From: Crambe crambe
Lineage: Eukaryota > Porifera > Demospongiae > Poecilosclerida > Crambeidae
Reading direction: 5' to 3'
DNA: 64,000 nt
Assembly: GCA_963924555.1 (NCBI GenBank)
Contig: OZ004587.1
Span: forward strand, 434,001 to 498,000
Shown: one piece after another, positions 1 through 11,759 of the stretch
Numbering within the stretch: the first letter of the stretch is position 1
Layout of the letters: every line of letters starts with the position of its first letter
Translations under genes and position numbers: made by a program
Notes under the pieces: generated by a model
The model's database searches: none
The model's input: only the letters and a program-made list of their open reading frames with translations
Told to the model about the DNA's origin: nothing

Positions 1-715
1 AAAGGAAGTTGACTAAGAGTCTAACATTTGATGAAATTGAGAAGTCAGTGAAAGCATTGCATGATCGGCTAAGCACCCAAGGGATTGTAGTTTAAAAATT
101 TTACATTGACAATTGTTGCTCTTGGAGAAATAAGCTCACAAAGGTATTTGGGAGGTTTACCTGGATGTATTTCACGCTGTCCAACGAATTTCAAGCAAAA
201 TTTCCAAAAAGAATCCTTTTCATCGCTTATGTCTAGAATCACTTCATTTAGTATTTAGGAATTCAGAAGACCAGGGGATCCTAAGAACCATGGATACACC
301 ACCACCAAATATCCTAGAACAAAATATTTAAAAATTTCAGGAAAAATGGAGCAAAGATGACATCAATATTCTTTCCCCAGCTGCAGTCAAGGAAATAAAA
401 TGCCTTCTTGTACATATTCGCAAAGGCTGTTTGTCTGGAATTCCACCAGGACATGGTACTAATCGTAATGAAAGATTACACCAAGACCTAAATCGCTGCA
501 TGTCTTCATCACAGTAGATATTGTGTTGAGCTAGCTTATGGGTTAATAACCAGTATATTTTTTGAACATAATGAAAAAATTGCATCTCGTTCTGAAAAAA
601 GGAATGCTAAACCTATCATCAGTTACATTTCTGCTGATAAGAGTAGCTAATAGTGGTGAACATTTTGGGCTATCCTGGCTAGAAATTGAGAAGAATAGTG
701 AAGAAGATATAGCTG
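1..715 (+). pseudogene. Decayed DDE-type transposase core
   Basis: Conceptual translation gives a transposase-like core in pieces. Positions 28-165 encode a stretch ending in YIDNCCSWRNKL; 150-515 encode YLDVFHAVQRI and later GIPPGHGTNRNERLH; 513-650 continue in another frame with RYCVELAYGLITSIFF. D-N-C-C, L-D-x-F-H and the E of NRNERLH are candidate DDE/RNase-H-fold catalytic residues (inference). An in-frame stop near 93, a frame change near 150-165, a stop near 329, a frame change near 513 and stops near 650 make it non-functional. It runs straight into the OTU-CXC part, so both were probably one protein of a mobile element whose 5' end lies left of the window. I cannot name the superfamily: the spacing fits neither mariner/pogo nor the integrase at the right end. 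Confidence 0.55.
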
Positions 716-753
716 ATGATAGGGTGGAAATGGCAAAAGTAGAGTAGAAAATT

Positions 754-2024
754 GTGAGAAACCAGCTAATGCATTCTGATTTCACTGAAGAAACTGAATC
801 AGATGATGAAACTGATTCCTACACCACACAAGAAGACGGTGTGCAAATTTTACATCAAGCAGTTGCTGCTTATTATGTGGCACGCGAACTACATAATAAA
901 TTATCAAAAACTGCAGCTTTAAATAATAGAGATATATTTTTCTCAACATTTATGGCAACTGTTCTGAATCAGTTGTGTAAGACAGGAGAAGATTCAGGGC
1001 AACATAACACACGGTTATCATCATTATTAAATTCTTGGAATCTGAAAAGAGTTCAGTTAGGTGATGGTAACTGTCTATTTGTAGCAGTGGGACATAGCTT
1101 ACTACACCGGATATCAAATGGAGACCAAGCTATACTGAATATTTTGTCTTCTTTAGGTGCTAACAAAGAACAGATTATGAATATTTCATACTTACAGGAA
1201 TTTTTGCGTAAAGCTATGGTTCATGAGTGGATTTCTAATACTGAGTGCTATCAAGGATTTGTCACATTTGACATATTATCAAAAGCAGAATTCTATCTTA
1301 GCAGTGGACAATTTGGAGGAGATTTAGGAGACTTGATGGTGGTGACATTGGCTAATATTTTGAACCATCCTATTGTGATTTTCACACCTTCACCTAATAT
1401 GCCACTCCTTTGCTTAACCCACTCAATGGTGGACCAGTTTCTAGCAACATACCCCTACTCTTAACTTTCCTTCAGAATGGACCAGGTCATTATGATTATG
1501 CTGTTTGCTGTGAGTCACCCTCAGAGCATAAAAAGTTAAGATGTACGTGTGGACGGAAACGGAATTACAAAGGTATGGCATGTTCCACACCAAGATGTGC
1601 ATGTATGATAGCATCTATGCCATGTACATCATTATGCACTTGCAAATGTTGCACTAACAGCCATGGAAAGCGCCCTCCTCCTTCACACAAATGTAAAAGA
1701 TCTGTATATGACAACAGCAAGGCACAACCATTAGCTGGATCAAATATTGACACCTTTTTATCATCTGCTGGTGAAGAAATAACTTCAGGATACTTGACCC
1801 TACTTGAGGATATACTGCACAAATTTTTACTGGTATATATAATTACAAATGGTATAGAAATATCACCACAAAATCTACAACAAATATATATGAAAATTTA
1901 TAATCGTGTACAACAATTATACTTTCCTTTATTTGAACGAACCATTGAAGAGATAGAGAGTTTTCTGAAGAAAATGTGTAATACCATCAAATATTTGGAG
2001 TTACTGTTGAAACAAAGCCTATAA
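754..2024 (+). pseudogene. OTU protease plus CXC cysteine cluster (transposase C-terminus)
   Basis: Positions 754-1430 encode an acidic start, then an OTU-type cysteine protease: the nucleophile motif GDGNCLFVAVG (near 1062-1095) and, after a frame change near 1410-1430, the histidine motif GPGHYDYAV (near 1480-1505). OTU proteases cleave ubiquitin chains. A cysteine cluster follows at about 1540-1670 (RCTCGRKRNYKGMACSTPRC, then CTSLCTCKCCTN), matching the CXC domain of tesmin/TSO1-type DNA-binding proteins and many transposases. The C-terminal 100 residues are helical and unrecognised; stop at 2022. The frame change between the OTU cysteine and histidine halves means no single intact reading frame. 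It continues the transposase remnant to its left. Family assignment is good; inactivity is likely but not certain. Confidence 0.7.
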
Positions 2025-2204
2025 TTATAACTATCTAGCAGATTGTCTTAGCTATATCTAGTATGTAATTAATTTTGTGTATGCTACTCAGTTAATGCGA
2101 TGAAATTTGAAATTTTAAGGAATTTTCTCACTTCAACCACATCCCACACAGTAGTTCACGAGACTATAGCTAGCTAGGCACAAAAGACATATCTGCACTG
2201 CATT

Positions 2205-5200
2205 ATGGATAGAGCTGTTGAAAATTCAGAGTTGGTTAAAGAAGATGATGCTATGACAATGGAGGATATTGTCAGAGATACAGATGCTACTAAAAAGGTA
2301 AAAATGAAAACTACATAGCACATTGGAAGGCCTTATTATGCTGGCATAATTTTGATGTGTTGTATAGCATAAGTAGGTAAATTTTGGGGAATAATATTAT
2401 TGTTGTCACCATTAGCTATAGCCATCATTAAATCAGAGTCACTTGGACATTTGGTATGGGAAGAGAGAAACTTCAAAAGAAGTGGCACCTTCTTCAGATC
2501 TGTGCTAGGTCAGATTCACTTGGACATTTCAGAACTATTTTTAGCAATGGCTAGTATTGAAGAAATTAAGAGCATACTGATAAGTTGAAGAAGGACTAGA
2601 ATTTCCTAATCAATCAATAAGGATAAAGTATTTTGTGATGCAGTGCATAATTTATGAGTATGTCACTAGGGAAGCCCCTAATCACTAGTACTTTATGGAT
2701 CCTATTTCACTAGTGATGTGGGGATGGGGATCCCTAAAACTAGGGGTCCCCATATCACTCCTACACTAGCTGGTACATACAAATCCTATTGCTAACCCAT
2801 TAGCTATGAATAGTCTTTATATATAGTGAGAATGATCAGTGGTTTTTTTGGAATAATTAAACTTTTCAAGAGTGCAGGGCCTTTAGGTAGTTGAAGCAAT
2901 GATTTTACAGAGCTTGCCTTTATATGCAGAAAAAAATGACATTCTTTTCCAACTGGAAACGGGGAGTTTCAGGAACTGAAAGAAATGGAATTTTTAATGT
3001 AAAGAATGATTTCACTTTGCGAATTATTTCGTTAGTTGAAGCAGAGCAAAAAACTGGCTATTTTGCAAATGTGAAACGTGAGCAAGATCAAAGAGTGAGG
3101 TATGCATTGTTATTATTATTGTATGCAGCTACATTGAATGGTTAGTTTACTTCTTAACCTGCATCAGGTTTCTCAGTCCTATTTTTGAACTCCTGGCTAT
3201 TATAACCATGGTCCTTCGGGTTACAGCCCTCATACAATTATAGCTACAAATGGATATTATAGGCTGATTCATATGAAGCTGGTAAGAAGCAGTCTTGAAG
3301 GCCCTCTAAGACTAAACTTTGGAAAGCATTACTGGAAAAGAGTATTTTGAGTTCAATTATTAGAGTAATTTTGGTGGAATGAGAAGGAAGTTGGAGTGCA
3401 TTTGGAGGAAGTCAAGTCTTATCATTGGGCTGCTGGCGCATACTCATGCAAGAATCTGGTAGATGAAACCCTGCCTCCAACATTGAAAAATCCAGAAAAT
3501 TTAATATCAGATTTTGTTATATCTTGTAAGCTGTGGCTATAGTTGCCCTGCACATCTCATCACAGGGGACTCTGCTAAGTTATTCTTTGAGCTTTTTCGT
3601 AGCAGGAATGTGTAGCATAAATTAAACTGCTGTGCTAGCAAAAATGAGAAAACTGCTATATAGCATTCAGATCTCTACAGAATAGCATCTTACAGGTGTT
3701 GAGCAACTTCATCTTTTGTTGCATTAACAGTAGGAGGTATGAATTTAACACAGATTCTTTTCCCATGCAGACAAATTTGCATGTAGCTTAACATAACTGC
3801 TTGATTGAGGACAGCTCTCTGCTTTACCACCTCCTACGTACACATTCTTCTGTAAACCTAGCTAGAGTGGCACAGTGAAAAAAAGACCATCCCTGGCTGA
3901 CCATGGATAAAACCTTGTTAAGAGTGTAGCTATAGTGTATCCTTATGGCCCAAGGTTAATCATCTGCATTATATTCTCTCTTGTATTATTATTGCATCAC
4001 ATATGGAATAAGTGATTAGGTACAATGGTTATTATGAGGTAAGCTGATTAGTTGAAACATTAATTCCTGCAGAAAATGTTTCTTCACTGCATCGTCACTT
4101 AATAATAAATCCAAATTTATTGATCAACTTAATTCATCTTTTGGAAATGGAGGAATGAGTTGTGGTTTTGATAACCAAAGTGCTGTGACATTCGTACAGT
4201 ATTTAAAGAGAAAATCTAGTGATTTATCAACCAAAAAAGCAGTAATTCATCCTGGCAGGCAGCCTAATGGTATATATGTCTTGAACGAAAGTGTTCATAT
4301 TGATGAAGAGGGTAACAATATTGATGTTTCAAATAGTGACTATGCCTTTTCGAGCAGAGATCTAGTTTATGATGGTGAAAAGTTTGCAGCTTGTGATTTA
4401 ACTCCAGATATTACCCTTCCACTTGATGATAGTGTAATTGTGAAACTTATATCAAAACTAAAATCTTGTACAAAGCACAATTTTATTCAATCTCTTCTGG
4501 TAATTGCAAGTTCAGTGATGGCATTTCACTATCGTCAAATAGTGACGACATACAGTGGATGCCCTATTGCAATAGCCTCAGGAGAGTCTGGTACTGGCAA
4601 GTCCACTAGCTGCTTTAGCACTCCAAGGTCTAAATGAAAAGCACATTTTCGTTAAGGGGACAAATTCTGCATTTCTGGATTGCAGCAGCAAATCTGGTCT
4701 ACCTTACAGAATAGAGGATCCAAAGAATAATGTTGCCTCTAAAAATAATGCTATCAATTTGGGAGAGTTGGCAGTAGACCTCTACAATGGATCTCGCACA
4801 GTAATATGAAAACTGGCTCATTGAAGCCTTTAAGCATACCATTAATTGCTTCCAATTTTCAAATAAATCAGCAAGAGAGGTAAGTTGTCTAATTTTTGAC
4901 TATAGATCATGCATGACCTTTCGATAAACTAGTTTTCATGCATGATATACAGGGCCATTGTAATATTTTATATACACTACTATAGCTAGCTAATACCACT
5001 GCAGGGTACTGAGCAGAATTCTGTTGATTCCTTTTTGTCTTCCTTCTTGTGGTCCTCAAACTTCTTATGAATCTGAAGCTTATATAGGGAACTGTATGAA
5101 GGAATTGAAAGTGGGTACTATTCTTCAGCTATAGGATGGTAATTAGGCAGGGAAAGGTACTTGCTGACAGCCGAGAAAGGATTGATATGCTTCGTAATGA

Positions 5201-5275
5201 GCTTCAAAGAATTTATCCGGCTATGAATTCAAGAAATGTGGTGGGTTGGAGTATTTGCTTCTGTTTATTTGAGGA
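2205..5275 (+). pseudogene. Broken multi-exon P-loop ATPase (DUF927/helicase-like)
   Basis: Exon-like blocks with GT-AG edges: 2205-2297 (31 codons from ATG, then GTAAAA), about 2930-3099 (IFNVKNDFTLRIISLVEAEQ, like the start of a DUF927-type region), 4073-4879 and 5005-5275. The third block carries the Walker A motif GESGTGKST (near 4576-4602). Just after it the frame must shift near 4605 to continue as LNEKHIFVKGTNSAFLD, and again near 4806 to read MKTGSLKPLSIPLIASN before a GTAAGT donor. The next block reads SRILLIPFCLPS and, after a stop and another shift near 5127, MVIRQGKVLADSRERID. The order resembles DUF927/primase-helicase ATPases of selfish DNA. At least three disruptions mark it as a pseudogene. 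Whether it belonged to the element at 1-2024 is unknown. Confidence 0.55.
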
Positions 5276-5652
5276 GGTAATTTTCATAACAGCCAATTCC
5301 TTATCTACGTATCACCTACGTAGCAGTGTATTCATTATGACACTTTCTTACAAGATACTGGCACTGTTGAAGGACAAAACCAGTGAATATGAAGATAATG
5401 CAGATGATTTAGAAATACTGGAATTCTCGTTAACATACGTACATACGCAATATTAGACTGCAAAGCAAACTACTGCTATTAAGATACATGATACAGTTCT
5501 AATTATAGAGATGTTTCAAATAGTACACCATAGAAACTCATTACATATTATTAACTTAGTGTACAGCAAGCAAATTTTGCTTCTCATAATTATATTATGC
5601 CATACATAACTTGTTAATTACATTTCCAGATACTTTTACTTGTATTTAGCAG

Positions 5653-5814
5653 GAAGAAATAAAATGTGACGACCTTTTTGCTGAAGCTAAGAAACTTTTG
5701 AAAGATATTGAAAGATCAAAAGTAGCACCGAATAAACCAGTGACTGAACTAGATATTGTCCAGCAAGTATTGAAACAAGTATCTGATGCAGCAATCACAA
5801 TGGAACCATATGAG
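5653..5814 (+). CDS. Orphan exon, 54 codons, unrecognised
   Basis: The block starts after a clean acceptor (TTTAGCAG) and ends at GTATAC, is exactly 54 codons long in phase 0 and open throughout. It encodes a charged, probably helical peptide (starts EEIKCDDLFAEAKKLL, ends ITMEPYE). It may be a 3' exon of the broken ATPase gene upstream. No downstream partner exon is convincing: 5880-6130 contains stops in all frames. Function unknown. Confidence 0.35.
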
Positions 5815-6234
5815 GTATACTTACATACATGTTATGATGCCTTTTAAGTGACTGTATGGATGCATGCATCTATAGGTATTAGTCTTTATGAGGCTAACAG
5901 AGATTAAGAACAGGCCTGCTATAATTCTGTGGCTCAAGAAGGCTCTCATGCTCTGCAGTGGTGGCCCATCAGCACAACAATTCTATAAAAACCTTACAGA
6001 TTGGCACGACTCAAGAGAAAAAAGATATGTTAAAAGAAGGCAGTCTAGACATTAGTATAAAGAGGGGATCAGAAAACACTAAGTTGTGCATCGATATTCA
6101 TTGATGACAGAAGATTACTTCTTGAACTACTTGATAACATCAAGAAAGGTGCAATGATATTATGTGTATGATATCATGTAGCTTGCTGCACCAAAAGGGG
6201 CCTTTCAAAAAAATCTGCTGTAGGAAAAACTTCC

Positions 6235-6873
6235 ATGATAGATCTATCACAAGCAGAGAGCATGGATTGTCCTCCACCAGTGAATTCAGCCGAAAATAGC
6301 AATCCTCTACCAGCGAATTCAGCCAAGACCACGAATCCAGTGAATTCAGCTGAAAACATGAATCCTCCTCTGCCAGTGACCCTGAATCCTCCCCCACCAG
6401 CCGAAAGCATGAAACCTTTGCCAGCAAATTCAGCCGAAAATAGGAATCCTCCTCTGCCAGCAAATTCAGCCAATCCAGCGAATTCAGCCAAAAACATGAA
6501 TCCTCATCTGCCAGCAAATTCAGCCAAGACCCTGAATTCTCCCCCGCCAGCTGAAAACACGAATCCTACTCTGCCAGCAAATTCAGCCGAAAATATGAAT
6601 CCTCCTCTACCAGTGAATTCAGCCAAGACCACGAATCCTCCTCCACCAGCGAATTCAGCTGAAAATACGACACCAGTGAATTCAGCCGAGACAATGAATC
6701 CCACAAATCCTCCACCTGAAAGTGTTATTTTTTCACTTTCTCCTACCTCAGAAAGTAATTATACACCTTTAATAGCTACTTTATTATTTTCTTTTAAAGT
6801 TTTAGGAACAAAGCGAATGTTATTATCCACAATTGCAGCCACAAAACCAAAAAGTGTGGACAGGTTTCCATGA
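6235..6873 (+). CDS. Pro/Asn-rich tandem-repeat ORF
   Basis: A 212-codon ORF, mostly degenerate repeats around PPLPANSAENMN with shorter variants (NSAKTTNP, PPPPAES). The DNA unit is up to 36 bp, built on AATTCAGCCGAAAA and CCTCCTCTGCCAG, and is always in multiples of three, so the frame survives copy-number change. The last 55 codons are not repetitive and include a hydrophobic stretch (LIATLLFSFKVLG). There is no domain, signal peptide or clear promoter. The opposite strand is also open in places, as expected for in-phase repeats. It could be a low-complexity tail exon of the broken gene upstream, or a non-coding minisatellite that happens to be open. Confidence 0.35.
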   Translation: MIDLSQAESMDCPPPVNSAENSNPLPANSAKTTNPVNSAENMNPPLPVTLNPPPPAESMKPLPANSAENRNPPLPANSANPANSAKNMNPHLPANSAKTLNSPPPAENTNPTLPANSAENMNPPLPVNSAKTTNPPPPANSAENTTPVNSAETMNPTNPPPESVIFSLSPTSESNYTPLIATLLFSFKVLGTKRMLLSTIAATKPKSVDRFP

Positions 6874-7039
6874 CAATTTGATTCACTATAGGTATATTAT
6901 TAGCTACAGAGCTACAATTTTTGCTGTTGGAAATAATTGAAATTGCTAAAAATAAATTTCAGTTGATTTACATAAGTGGAGGTGAGCAATCCACTAAGAG
7001 GACATTCTGCTGTATACCGGTTCACTGATATAGTTACAC

Positions 7040-8879
7040 ACTCTGGGCACCATAGACACCCACTGAAGAAGCCAAGTGAAAGCTACTAGCTATAGAAGGA
7101 TACTGCAGACACTATACTGAAGTCACTAATGACAATAAAGACATTGTAGACCTGAAGATACTGTATAGACACTGAAGTCACTAATTATAAAAGACACACT
7201 GCATAAAGACACCGTAGTTACTGAAGACATACACTGTATGTATAGCTAGTCACTGAATATACTAAGTTACTGAAGAGTCACTGTTGACACTGAAGATACT
7301 GTGGACATTCTAGACACAAAGACACTGTAATCACTCTAGACACTGCAGACACTGAAGACTAATGACACCGAAGACTGATGATACCATGGTCCTAATGACA
7401 TCACGGTCACTGAAGATACTGAAGACGCTCAAGAAACCATCTATAGTCACTGAAGACACCCACCATGAAGATACCACAGACACTGAAGTCGTCACTGAAG
7501 ACCATAGACACTGAAGACACTGTATAGTCAATGAAGACACGTACGATAGACACTGAAGACATGCACTGTAGTCACTGAAGACACTGCAGTCACCAAAGAC
7601 ACTGAAGACACTGCAGTCACTGAAGACACCGTAGTCACTGAAGACACTGTATAGTCACTGAAGACACTGTACTCACTGAAGACACTGTAGTCACTGAAGA
7701 CACCATAGCTAGTCACTGAAGACACTGTAGACACTGAAGACACCGCAGTCACTGAAGATACTGTAGTCACCAAAAGACATAGTCATTGGAGACACCGTAG
7801 TCACTGAAGACACTGTGGTCACTGAAGACACCATAGTCACTGAAGACACTGAAGACACTGAAGACACCATAAACACTGAAGACACCATAGTCACCGTAGA
7901 CACTGAAGACACCGTAGACACTGGAGACACTGAAGACACTGTAGTCACCAAAGTCATGCACCGTATAGTCACTGAAGACACTGTAGACACTGAAGACACC
8001 GTAGTCACTGAAGACGCTGAAGACTGTAGACACTGAAGAACCATAGATACCGAAGACACTGCACTGAAGACACTGTAGTCACCATAGTCACTGGAGACAC
8101 CGTAGTCACTGAAGACACCGTAGTCACTGAAGACACTGTAGTCACTGAAGACAGCGTAGTCACTGAAGACACCATAGTCACTGAAGACACTGTAGTCACT
8201 GAAGACTGAAGACACTGTAGTCACTGAAGACACTGAAGACACAGTAGACACTGTAGCCACTGTAGACATTGAACACTGAAGACACCATAGTCACCGTAGA
8301 CACTGAAGACACCGTAGACACTGGAGACACTGAAGACACTGTAGTCACCAAAGTCATGCACCGTATAGTCACTGAAGACACTGTAGACACTGAAGACACC
8401 GTAGTCACTGAAGACGCTGAAGACTGTAGACACTGAAGAACCATAGATACCGAAGACACTGCACTGAAGACACTGTAGTCACCATAGTCACTGGAGACAC
8501 CGTAGTCACTGAAGACACCGTAGTCACTGAAGACACTGTAGTCACTGAAGACAGCGTAGTCACTGAAGACACCATAGTCACTGAAGACACTGTAGTCACT
8601 GAAGACTGAAGACACTGTAGTCACTGAAGACACTGAAGACACAGTAGACACTGTAGCCACTGTAGACATTGAACACTGAAGACACCATAGTCACCGTAGA
8701 CACTGAAGACACCATAGACACTGAAGACATTGTAGTCACTGAAGATACTGTAGTCACTGAAGACACCGTAGTCACTGAAGACACTGTGGACACTCTAAGA
8801 CACCATAATCACTGAAGACACTCTATAGTCACTGAAAACACTGGGACACCATAAACACACAGACACTGTGGCAGCTGGA
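7040..8879. repeat. Minisatellite with 400-bp higher-order repeat
   Basis: Degenerate tandem array of short units built from CACTGAAGACAC and CGTAGTCACTGAAGA (about 9-18 bp). It begins ragged near 7040 and is regular from about 7560 to 8830. Nested in it is a higher-order repeat: 7873-8272 recurs as 8273-8672 with a spacing of exactly 400 bp wherever I checked (for example CCATAGATACCGAAGAC at 8041 and 8441), and a third copy starts at 8673 and diverges after about 40 bp. Long ORFs on both strands come from the in-phase units and look non-coding (poly SVFSDY, SVTTVS, DTEDTV). Confidence 0.9.
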
Positions 8880-10379
8880 TAATATTATTATTATACTATA
8901 ATAATTATATCGTATTACGTTTACGGATACAGTTTATACCTGCCATCTACCTTACTCGAGGATTGACTATAATTAAAGTGACCAGTGATATTTCCTGGAT
9001 TTGTTGCTCAGTAGGAAGGTTATCAATAACATTTTCCGAGTAGAGTCATTCGATCATTTCCATGAGAACTGACTAGCTTCATAGTCCTGAAATGGAAGGG
9101 AGACCACACCCACCTCCCCTACCCCTTAACCCCCCAATTGAAGATACATCGTCCAAACATCAAACAAATGCAAATGTGCTCAAGAAATAGAAATAACGTA
9201 TGATGGTTGCCTCCCTATACCTCATGGGATACGTCTACTGGTCCACATCTACAGGTGAGGGGACTCTATGACGACTGCTTCCCTATTTATCCTCACGGAC
9301 TGTAACTAGATCTAACAGGTAGATTTATGAAAAGCAACTGAACCCAAGTCCTGTTTCGGAGAGGTTAGCTAATTGCCAACTGAATTTTAAAGCCCAGCTA
9401 AAACTGTTTGCTTTCTAGCAACTAGATCTTTCTTGTGCCAAGGTAAAACTCTTGAAGCTGGAGAAACAGCCTATCAAACATCAGGTTAATTGCATTCTTT
9501 ACTGTGCATCTATTCTTGCAACGTTTTGCAAGCTAACTTCGTGAAAAGCTTGTCAGACCCCCCTCCCCCCTCCTGAGATCTACTGGTCCACAGAGTGAGT
9601 GGCTATGCAATACCTATGCAGTTGTCATAGCTATAAAAGGAGAAATATAGTAGATACCTTCAACACGATTGAAGGAAAAGGATAAATCACAACACACCTA
9701 GATACCCACTTGATCTGATTTTTAAACCATTATCATGTTATCAGTAGTGCTTCTCACTATTATTTGCCGATTGCTTTCAGCTAAAATTTAATGATGCGAT
9801 GTGTGGACAATCGTCGAATAGATTATTCACTTAAGCATCCAAGCAAATCAACAAATGTACTCATGTGGATCACAAGCCTTGATTTCCTTCGAAAATGTCA
9901 TCGACTTTGCTAAATTAGTTTTTTACTGTCAGCAAGGAGATAATGTAGTTTGATGATGGTACAATTCTCAGGAAAGAAAGGCATCAGAGCATGATGTCTA
10001 ATTACAGGGCATTCTGGATGACGAGAATGCACAAATACCACTCACAAACTGGTATTTGCCAGAATGTTAATGTCACAATAGAATGTGATTAAATGACCAT
10101 GGAGATGTCATAATAATCACATGGCAACCAGTACCATTCATTTCACTCTTCCCAATAGAAAAAAATATTTAATAGTCGAAAAAAGTTCTCGTCACAAAAA
10201 TTAATAAGTACATAATGAATAACCAATTACATAATTATCGTTAGGAACAATAAGAAAAATTCTATTAGCACAAAGTGTAGAAAAAGCTACAGCATAATTT
10301 CAAGATAATTCTAGTGACCAAATGAAAGTGTCGAGTGAGGGAAAGCAGAAATGAGCACAACACAATAGTGAGGGAAGTG
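8880..10379. other. Intergenic; left edge of block A
   Basis: No coding signal in about 1.5 kb. From about 9.65 kb the sequence is related to 31.5-32.7 kb, upstream of the second ankyrin gene. Around 9630-9700 the similarity to 31.5 kb is in reverse orientation (TTTATCC...TTCAAT versus ATTGAA...GGATAAA), so a small inversion lies at this edge. The stretch 10.1-10.38 kb is the 3' flank of the ankyrin gene. Confidence 0.5.
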
Positions 10380-11657
10380 TCATTGTTTAGTGAGTAAGTA
10401 TTCCACCACCTCACTGTGACCCTTCTCTAGGGCCAACTGGAGTGGTGTCTGGTTAAACTTGTTCTTGATGGTTGGGGGGCAATGGATGTATTCAATGAAA
10501 TGCTTGACAATGGCAAGTTGACCATATTTGGCTGCATAATGGAGCGGAGTGTCTCCATTGTTATCTTGACACATCGAGTTGCATCCCTTGTTTTTGGTTA
10601 AGTAGTTTATGATGGAGAGGTGTCCATTCCTAGCTGCCATGTGAAGAGGTGTGACATTATTGTCATCCAGACTGTTGGGGTCACAGCCATGCCTCTCAAC
10701 CAAGTTGATGACGAGGTGGAGGTGACCCTCTTGAGAAGCATGATGGAGTGGTCGTCTTCCTAATTGACCGGGAAGATTAGGACTGCAATGCATGAGATTT
10801 ATTAAATAGTCTACTACATCACTATGTCCAAGAAGGGCTGCCTCGTGAAGTGGTGTGCGGTTATCATTGTCGGTACTGAGTGGATCAGACTTTCTCTCTT
10901 CACATAAATACTTGACAGTAGATAAGTGTCCTTTCTGTGCAGCGAGATGTAGGGGGGTGACTTGATTGTTGTCTCTACTGGAGGGGTCACAGCCACACTC
11001 GATTATCAAGAACTTGACAATGGACAAGTGACCCTCCTGGGCAGCATCAAAAAGAGGTCCTCTACCATCACTTACAAGATTGGGGTCACATCGACAGTCT
11101 TTGATGAGATACTTTACGATATCGATGTGCCCCTCCAGAGCTGCCACGTGGACGGGAGTGGTCTTGTGTTTGGTGGAGTCTGAAAATATGTCCTGAATGG
11201 ACATGTACTGAAGCATCTTCTCCATCAAATACTTTACAGTTTTCCAATTTCCACCCTTGCAAGCACTATGTAGAGATGAGTAGCCATTATCATTTTGGTG
11301 GAGTGGATCCATTTGATGATTTTCTACCAAATATTCGACTGTCGAGAGATGCCCTGCTTCAGCTGCACTGTGGAGAGGTGTTTTACCGTGCCACCCTGAA
11401 GGTGCAGGGTTGCATTGAACTTGGTCGATGAGGTACTTGAGCACCTCCAGTCTGCCGTACTTGGCTGCAACGTGCAGTACTGTATTACCTTTCCTATTCT
11501 TGGTCAAGGGATTGAGCCCCTTTGTGACGAGATGCTTGACTTGTTCTAGGTTTCCTTGTTTGGCTGCATGGTGTAGTTGTTGATTGTGCTCTGTTGTGGT
11601 GTGTGCCTCGTCTAACATGTCGAGACGTGGGTCGTTGAAGTCTCTCCCTCTGTTGTC
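10380..11657 (-). CDS. Ankyrin-repeat protein A
   Basis: An open frame on the minus strand from 11657 to a TGA at 10380-10382 encodes about 12 ankyrin repeats (GxTPLHxAAxxGHxxxVxYL pattern), for example TPLHLAAQKGHLSTVKYL and TPLHMAARNGHLSIINYL. Ankyrin arrays mediate protein binding; the partner is unknown and no other domain is visible. The first in-frame ATG is at about 11618 (MLDEAHTTTE), but the frame stays open upstream to a good acceptor (pyrimidine-rich tract then AG at 11658-11659), so this may be a last exon with the true start further upstream. The paralogue at 32716-34611 is about 88% similar by eye but has 213 more codons. Start uncertain; family certain. Confidence 0.8.
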   Translation of the reverse strand, partial: DNRGRDFNDPRLDMLDEAHTTTEHNQQLHHAAKQGNLEQVKHLVTKGLNPLTKNRKGNTVLHVAAKYGRLEVLKYLIDQVQCNPAPSGWHGKTPLHSAAEAGHLSTVEYLVENHQMDPLHQNDNGYSSLHSACKGGNWKTVKYLMEKMLQYMSIQDIFSDSTKHKTTPVHVAALEGHIDIVKYLIKDCRCDPNLVSDGRGPLFDAAQEGHLSIVKFLIIECGCDPSSRDNNQVTPLHLAAQKGHLSTVKYLCEERKSDPLSTDNDNRTPLHEAALLGHSDVVDYLINLMHCSPNLPGQLGRRPLHHASQEGHLHLVINLVERHGCDPNSLDDNNVTPLHMAARNGHLSIINYLTKNKGCNSMCQDNNGDTPLHYAAKYGQLAIVKHFIEYIHCPPTIKNKFNQTPLQLALEKGHSEVVEYLLTKQ

Positions 11658-11759
11658 CTGTGACGTGAGGGAAGGAAAATGTGACTTTGGTAGTAATAAT
11701 TGTGGTTTCGTGTCTAGTTATGTGTAAGTGGATTGAATGTTTTTCTGATCTATCTATGA

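Noticed and set aside
7331..8793. Long minus-strand ORFs (SVFSDY/SVTTVS-rich) as a repeat protein
   Set aside because: They exist in several frames and both strands of the minisatellite, have no start context, splice sites or flanking coding sequence.
7560..8830. CRISPR-like array
   Set aside because: Units are contiguous and degenerate with no unique spacers, in a eukaryotic context.
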